From NCBI GenBank assembly GCA_017417315.1, contig JAFPZK010000030.1:1-64000 (forward strand): DNA of 64,000 bases, written 5' to 3'. Both the position numbers and the translations under genes were made by a program. Below the pieces are notes generated by a model, which saw nothing but the letters and a program-made list of their open reading frames with translations, was not told where the DNA came from and searched no databases. Shown in pieces: positions 61,027 through 64,000 of this stretch (its first letter is position 1; each line of letters starts with the position of its first letter). Source of the stretch: Bacteroidales bacterium (lineage in GTDB: Bacteria; Bacteroidota; Bacteroidia; Bacteroidales; UBA3824).

Positions 61027-62154
61027 ATGAAATTTGTAGTATCAAGTACAGAATTGTTGAGCCGTTTGCAGTCTATCAGCAGGGTTATCAGCAGCAAAAA
61101 TACTTTGCCGATTTTGGACAACTTTTTGTTTGACCTCTCAGGCAACACGTTGACAATCATGGCTTCAGACCTTGAAAGCAGTATGCGTACCCGCATCACT
61201 CTCGACAACGTTGACGGAGGCGGCAAAATCGCAATCGAAGCAAAACGTTTGACAGACATTCTTAAAGAATTTCCCGAACAGCCTTTGATTTTTGAAATCA
61301 ATCAGGAAACCTTTGCCGTTGACATTATTTCTGACAACGGTAAATTCTCAATCGTCGGTGCTAACGGTGACGAATATCCTGAAATGCTGAAACTTAACGA
61401 AGAGTCAACCGTTTCGGTAAATATTTCGGGTGCAATCCTTTTGAAAGGTATCAACAAGACATTTTTTGCAACCGGCGATGATGAATTGCGTCCGGTAATG
61501 TCATGTATTTTCATTCAGTTTAACGACAACGGAGCAACTTTTGTAGCCTCTGACACACATAAACTCGTAAAATACACCAACAACAGCGTTAACACCGGCA
61601 GTCAGGCATCGTTTATGCTTCCTAAAAAACCGGCTAACATGCTGAAATCTATCTTGGGCAAAGGCGAACAGGAAATAAAACTTCAATTCGACGACAAAAA
61701 CGCATATTTCCAACTCTCGGAATATGAAATGATTTGCCGTTTGCAAGAAGGTCAATATCCTAATTACGAGGCTGTTATCCCGACTAACAATCCTAACAGA
61801 CTTACGATTTCGAGAGCAGATTTTGCAACGGTATTGAAACGTGTTTCAGTCTTTTCAAGTTCAAGCAATTTGATAAAACTTGACATCAAGGCGGATCAAG
61901 TAACCGTAACGGCTCAGGACATCGACTTCTCGATTTCGGCATACGAAAAAATCAACGCTCAATACGAAGGCGAGGAAATGTTAATCGGCTTTAAATCAGC
62001 ATTCTTGGTTGACATCTTGAACGCAATGAACACCGAAAACGTTGTTCTTCAAATGTCAGACCCGTCAAGAGCGGGTGTCATTGTCCCGTTAGAAAAAGAA
62101 TCGGAGCAAGAAGACGAACTTATGCTTTTGATGCCGATGATGATTAACGATTAA
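61027..62154 (+). CDS. dnaN: DNA polymerase III beta subunit (sliding clamp)
   Basis: Ring-shaped processivity factor of the replicative polymerase. The 375 residues fall into three similar clamp domains. Recognisable parts are LLSRLQSISRVISSKNTLPILDN, split over 10-32, SDLESSMRT near 50, and the C-terminal peptide-binding end VLQMSDPSRAGVIVPLE followed by LMLLMPMMIND. It is not next to dnaA here, which is usual for Bacteroidota, so the position does not mark the replication origin. Confidence 0.96.
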   Translation: MKFVVSSTELLSRLQSISRVISSKNTLPILDNFLFDLSGNTLTIMASDLESSMRTRITLDNVDGGGKIAIEAKRLTDILKEFPEQPLIFEINQETFAVDIISDNGKFSIVGANGDEYPEMLKLNEESTVSVNISGAILLKGINKTFFATGDDELRPVMSCIFIQFNDNGATFVASDTHKLVKYTNNSVNTGSQASFMLPKKPANMLKSILGKGEQEIKLQFDDKNAYFQLSEYEMICRLQEGQYPNYEAVIPTNNPNRLTISRADFATVLKRVSVFSSSSNLIKLDIKADQVTVTAQDIDFSISAYEKINAQYEGEEMLIGFKSAFLVDILNAMNTENVVLQMSDPSRAGVIVPLEKESEQEDELMLLMPMMIND

Positions 62155-62197
62155 TTATTTTTTGTTTCCATATATTTATATTTATTTTTTATCTGCG

Positions 62198-62232
62198 CAA
62201 CCGGCGTTAAAAAAAACGTCCGGTTGTTTTTT
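62198..62232 (+). terminator. Intrinsic terminator of dnaN
   Basis: Stem CAACCGGCGTT (62198-62208) with AACGTCCGGTTG (62215-62226; one bulged base), then six T. Confidence 0.8.
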
Positions 62233-62258
62233 AAAAAATTAAAAAAAACAAAACTATT

Positions 62259-62615
62259 ATGAAGAAAGTTATTGCACTTGCGGTTGTAGTATTGTTGCTT
62301 GTGGGCAGTTTGGTTTTCTTTTTCCGCTATTATTGGCATTTTGCCGACGGCGTAAAAGCAGGAACGCTCGAACAAGTAATGCACAAAGGTTATGTTTTTA
62401 AAACCTACGAAGGCAGAATACAGTTAGACAGATTTGTCAGTGCCACCGACAAAGTATGGGAGTTTTCGGTTGAAGACCCGCGTTTAGCCGATTCGTTAAC
62501 AAAATGCGCCGGCGCAAAAGTAACGCTTCATTATAAAGAATACAAAAATGCGTTAATGTGGCGCGGAATGCAAAAATATGTTGTTGACAGCATAGTATCC
62601 GTCAGCCGCTATTAG
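62259..62615 (+). CDS. Small membrane-anchored protein, unknown function
   Basis: A 118-residue protein with one N-terminal helix (residues 4-24) that could be an anchor or uncleaved signal. The soluble part is exported, with KAGTLEQVMHKGYVFKTYEGRI and VEDPRLADSLTKCAGAKVTLHYKEY suggesting a small beta-rich fold. Similar short proteins recur in Bacteroidota, sometimes mislabelled as 6-phosphogluconate dehydrogenase. Nothing supports that function here. It overlaps the truA stop by four bases in convergent orientation. Confidence 0.7.
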   Translation: MKKVIALAVVVLLLVGSLVFFFRYYWHFADGVKAGTLEQVMHKGYVFKTYEGRIQLDRFVSATDKVWEFSVEDPRLADSLTKCAGAKVTLHYKEYKNALMWRGMQKYVVDSIVSVSRY

Positions 62616-63340
62616 TATTCAATATCAACGAGATACAAACCGCAGGCGGGGACTGACTGACCCGCCTTAGAGCGGTTTTTTGCGGTTATAACCCCCGCAA
62701 AATCCTTTATCGTCATTTTCAAAGTGCCTAATTCCGTCAGCGTGCCGACTAATGCCCTCACCATATTTCTCAAAAATCTGTCGGCTTTTACCGTGAAAAT
62801 AATTTTATGACCATCTCTTACAAAAAACGCCTCTTTAAGGTCGCAAATTGTGGTTTTGTTGTCAGCACCGGCTTTGCAGAAAGACTCAAAATCGGTGGTC
62901 TGTTTCAAAATTTCGCAACCTGAGTTCATTAATTCGACATCTAATTTGTAAGGATAAAACCACGACGAACCGTTAAGAAAAACGTCTTTTTTTTGATGAA
63001 TGTAATATTTATAAGTGCGGCTTTTAGCAGAAAATCTTGCATTAAAATCCTCTGAAACTTTTTCAATATCAAAAACGGCAATGTCTTTCGGCAAAAAACG
63101 GTTGAGTTTAAAAACAAATTTTTCCGTATCCGAAATCTCCGTAACGCAGTCAAAATGAGCGGTAAAGTAACTCGCATGAACGCCCGTGTCGGTACGTCCC
63201 GCGCCTAAGGTTTCGATGTTTTCTTTCAAAAGCATAGAAAGCGAATTGTTTAAAACCTCCTGAACCGTAACAGCATTAGGCTGCAACTGCCAACCGTGAT
63301 AATTAGTCCCGTTATAAGATAAATTTATTCTGTATCGCAT
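62612..63340 (-). CDS. truA: tRNA pseudouridine synthase A
   Basis: Makes pseudouridine at positions 38-40 of the tRNA anticodon stem. The catalytic aspartate lies in GAGRTDTGVHA near 49-59. YNGTNYHGWQ at 9-18 and FLRNMVRALVGTL near 199 are conserved. The family-like start MRYRINLSYNG gives 242 residues, the normal size. The frame continues 44 codons upstream across the neighbouring promoter region, but this is not translated sequence of the family. Confidence 0.94.
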   Translation of the reverse strand: MRYRINLSYNGTNYHGWQLQPNAVTVQEVLNNSLSMLLKENIETLGAGRTDTGVHASYFTAHFDCVTEISDTEKFVFKLNRFLPKDIAVFDIEKVSEDFNARFSAKSRTYKYYIHQKKDVFLNGSSWFYPYKLDVELMNSGCEILKQTTDFESFCKAGADNKTTICDLKEAFFVRDGHKIIFTVKADRFLRNMVRALVGTLTELGTLKMTIKDFAGVITAKNRSKAGQSVPACGLYLVDIEY

Positions 63341-63353
63341 ATTGAAAATTTTG

Positions 63354-63385
63354 TTGCAAAAGTATTCAAAAAAATTGTAACTTTG
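63354..63385 (+). promoter_or_regulatory. Promoter of the right-edge barrel gene
   Basis: TTG (63354-63356), 21 bases, TAACTTTG (63378-63385), 23 bases before the ATG. Confidence 0.6.
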
Positions 63386-63408
63386 CACTGCATTTTTCAA
63401 ATAAAAAT

Positions 63409-64000
63409 ATGACAAATTTTTTAAAGTTACAAATACTGTTTTTTTTGTTGTTTTCCGGCAGTGTTTTCTCACAAAACCTCATCGGATTCAATGCGTATTA
63501 TATGCAGACGAAAATTGCCGGCGATTCTGCTGGCATGAAAAAAATGATGTTTTCAGAACCGGGTTCAGGTTTCGGTATAGCATATAAACATACGGAACTG
63601 AGAAATATAATAGGGTTTCAAGGCGAAATCAATTTTCAAAAAACGGGTTTTAGGGTACAAGTTCCCGACACCAACTTATATTATAAGCGGTATTCAAAAC
63701 ATATTAACATTCCGCTTTTTATGCACCTTGATTTCGGTCAGCACAGCGTAAAAGCCGTTTTTGCAATCGGCACATACGCGGATTTTCTTTTGGAAAATTC
63801 CAAACCCGAAACCAATATGGAAGTTTTTGATTCTACGGGCGTTGAAAGAATTGCCAACGGTAAATACAACACGTTTACTTACGGTCTCACTTCTTTGGCG
63901 GGAATAGCATTCTGTACAAAAGCTGGTGTGTTTCAGTTTACGGCGCGGGCAAATATCGGAATGTCTAAGATGATAAAAATCAACGAAGTAGCCTTGTTAA
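63409..64000 (+). CDS. Outer-membrane beta-barrel protein, PorT-like (3' partial)
   Basis: The open frame from the ATG at 63409 runs without stop to the window edge (197 codons). It starts with a signal peptide (MTNFLKLQILFFLLFSGSVF, then SQN). The mature part shows alternating strands with the PorT/OMP_b-brl_2 pattern: GFGIAYKHTEL, IIGFQGEINFQKTGF, HINIPLFMHLDFG, and AGVFQFTARANIGMS. Such proteins form small outer-membrane barrels; one member, PorT, belongs to type IX secretion, but most have no known role. The C terminus lies outside the window. Confidence 0.8.
   Translation, partial: MTNFLKLQILFFLLFSGSVFSQNLIGFNAYYMQTKIAGDSAGMKKMMFSEPGSGFGIAYKHTELRNIIGFQGEINFQKTGFRVQVPDTNLYYKRYSKHINIPLFMHLDFGQHSVKAVFAIGTYADFLLENSKPETNMEVFDSTGVERIANGKYNTFTYGLTSLAGIAFCTKAGVFQFTARANIGMSKMIKINEVALL

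Noticed and set aside
61027..62154. dnaN as a marker of the replication origin
   Set aside because: No dnaA gene or DnaA-box cluster is seen nearby, and dnaN is often apart from dnaA in Bacteroidota.
1..64000. tRNA, rRNA or riboswitch genes
   Set aside because: I looked for conserved tRNA T-arm sequences and for riboswitch-like leaders in the gaps and found none; all gaps are short and mostly hold promoters, terminators or the repeats listed.

Overview
The window reads as chromosomal DNA of an anaerobic member of the Bacteroidota. The evidence is repeated promoters of the form TTTG-N19-21-TAnnTTTG, few Shine-Dalgarno sequences, family markers typical of that phylum (GldE-type CBS protein, DUF2795, PorT-like barrel, LysM plus periplasmic-binding fusion), a 2-oxoacid:ferredoxin oxidoreductase and oxygen-independent HemN. 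It is mostly core genome with small accessory modules. I saw no rRNA, tRNA, CRISPR array, complete insertion sequence or prophage.

Layout. 1-2472: a DpnII/MboI-type (GATC) restriction-modification module whose endonuclease gene is cut by the window edge, with an unknown gene between nuclease and methyltransferase. 2469-10930: heme genes on the minus strand, hemNGEA and hemCD, separated by two inverted paralogous Rpn-type nuclease genes around a conserved gene of unknown function. 11057-15433: small membrane protein, LeuA-like synthase, murB, YitT protein, ung. 15445-19288: AAA ATPase with tandem hairpins upstream, YigZ, a ParE-type toxin-antitoxin pair, small membrane proteins. 19496-22457: typA and dinB. 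22577-26129: three-gene deoxyaminosugar cassette. 26201-28870: four-subunit 2-oxoacid:ferredoxin oxidoreductase. 28885-34821: surface-glycan genes. 34841-39480: AddB-like nuclease, paaK, PaaI thioesterase. 39546-41905: YfiR-SpoIIE phosphatase and a Nudix hydrolase. 42021-46175: queE, PrsW protease, a second AAA ATPase with tandem repeats upstream, and an alpha-oxoamine synthase. 46293-53822: gldE, birA, two large envelope proteins, DUF2795. 53886-59986: DUF4112 and coiled-coil pair, secreted GH2 enzyme, secreted repeat protein. 60059-64000: era, dnaN, a small membrane protein, truA, and a beta-barrel gene cut by the right edge.

Three observations stand out. First, I found only 11 GATC sites in 64 kb by eye, where base composition predicts roughly 200. 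This matches the GATC-type R-M module and suggests long-lasting selection against the site. Second, two heme enzymes lack whole C-terminal domains: HemC ends before the domain that carries the dipyrromethane-cofactor cysteine, and HemA ends before its dimerisation domain. Third, hemCD appear to have been cut off from the hemNGEA promoter by the Rpn module and probably now rely on the promoter of an Rpn gene. Two unrelated AAA ATPase genes each have a different tandem repeat just upstream.
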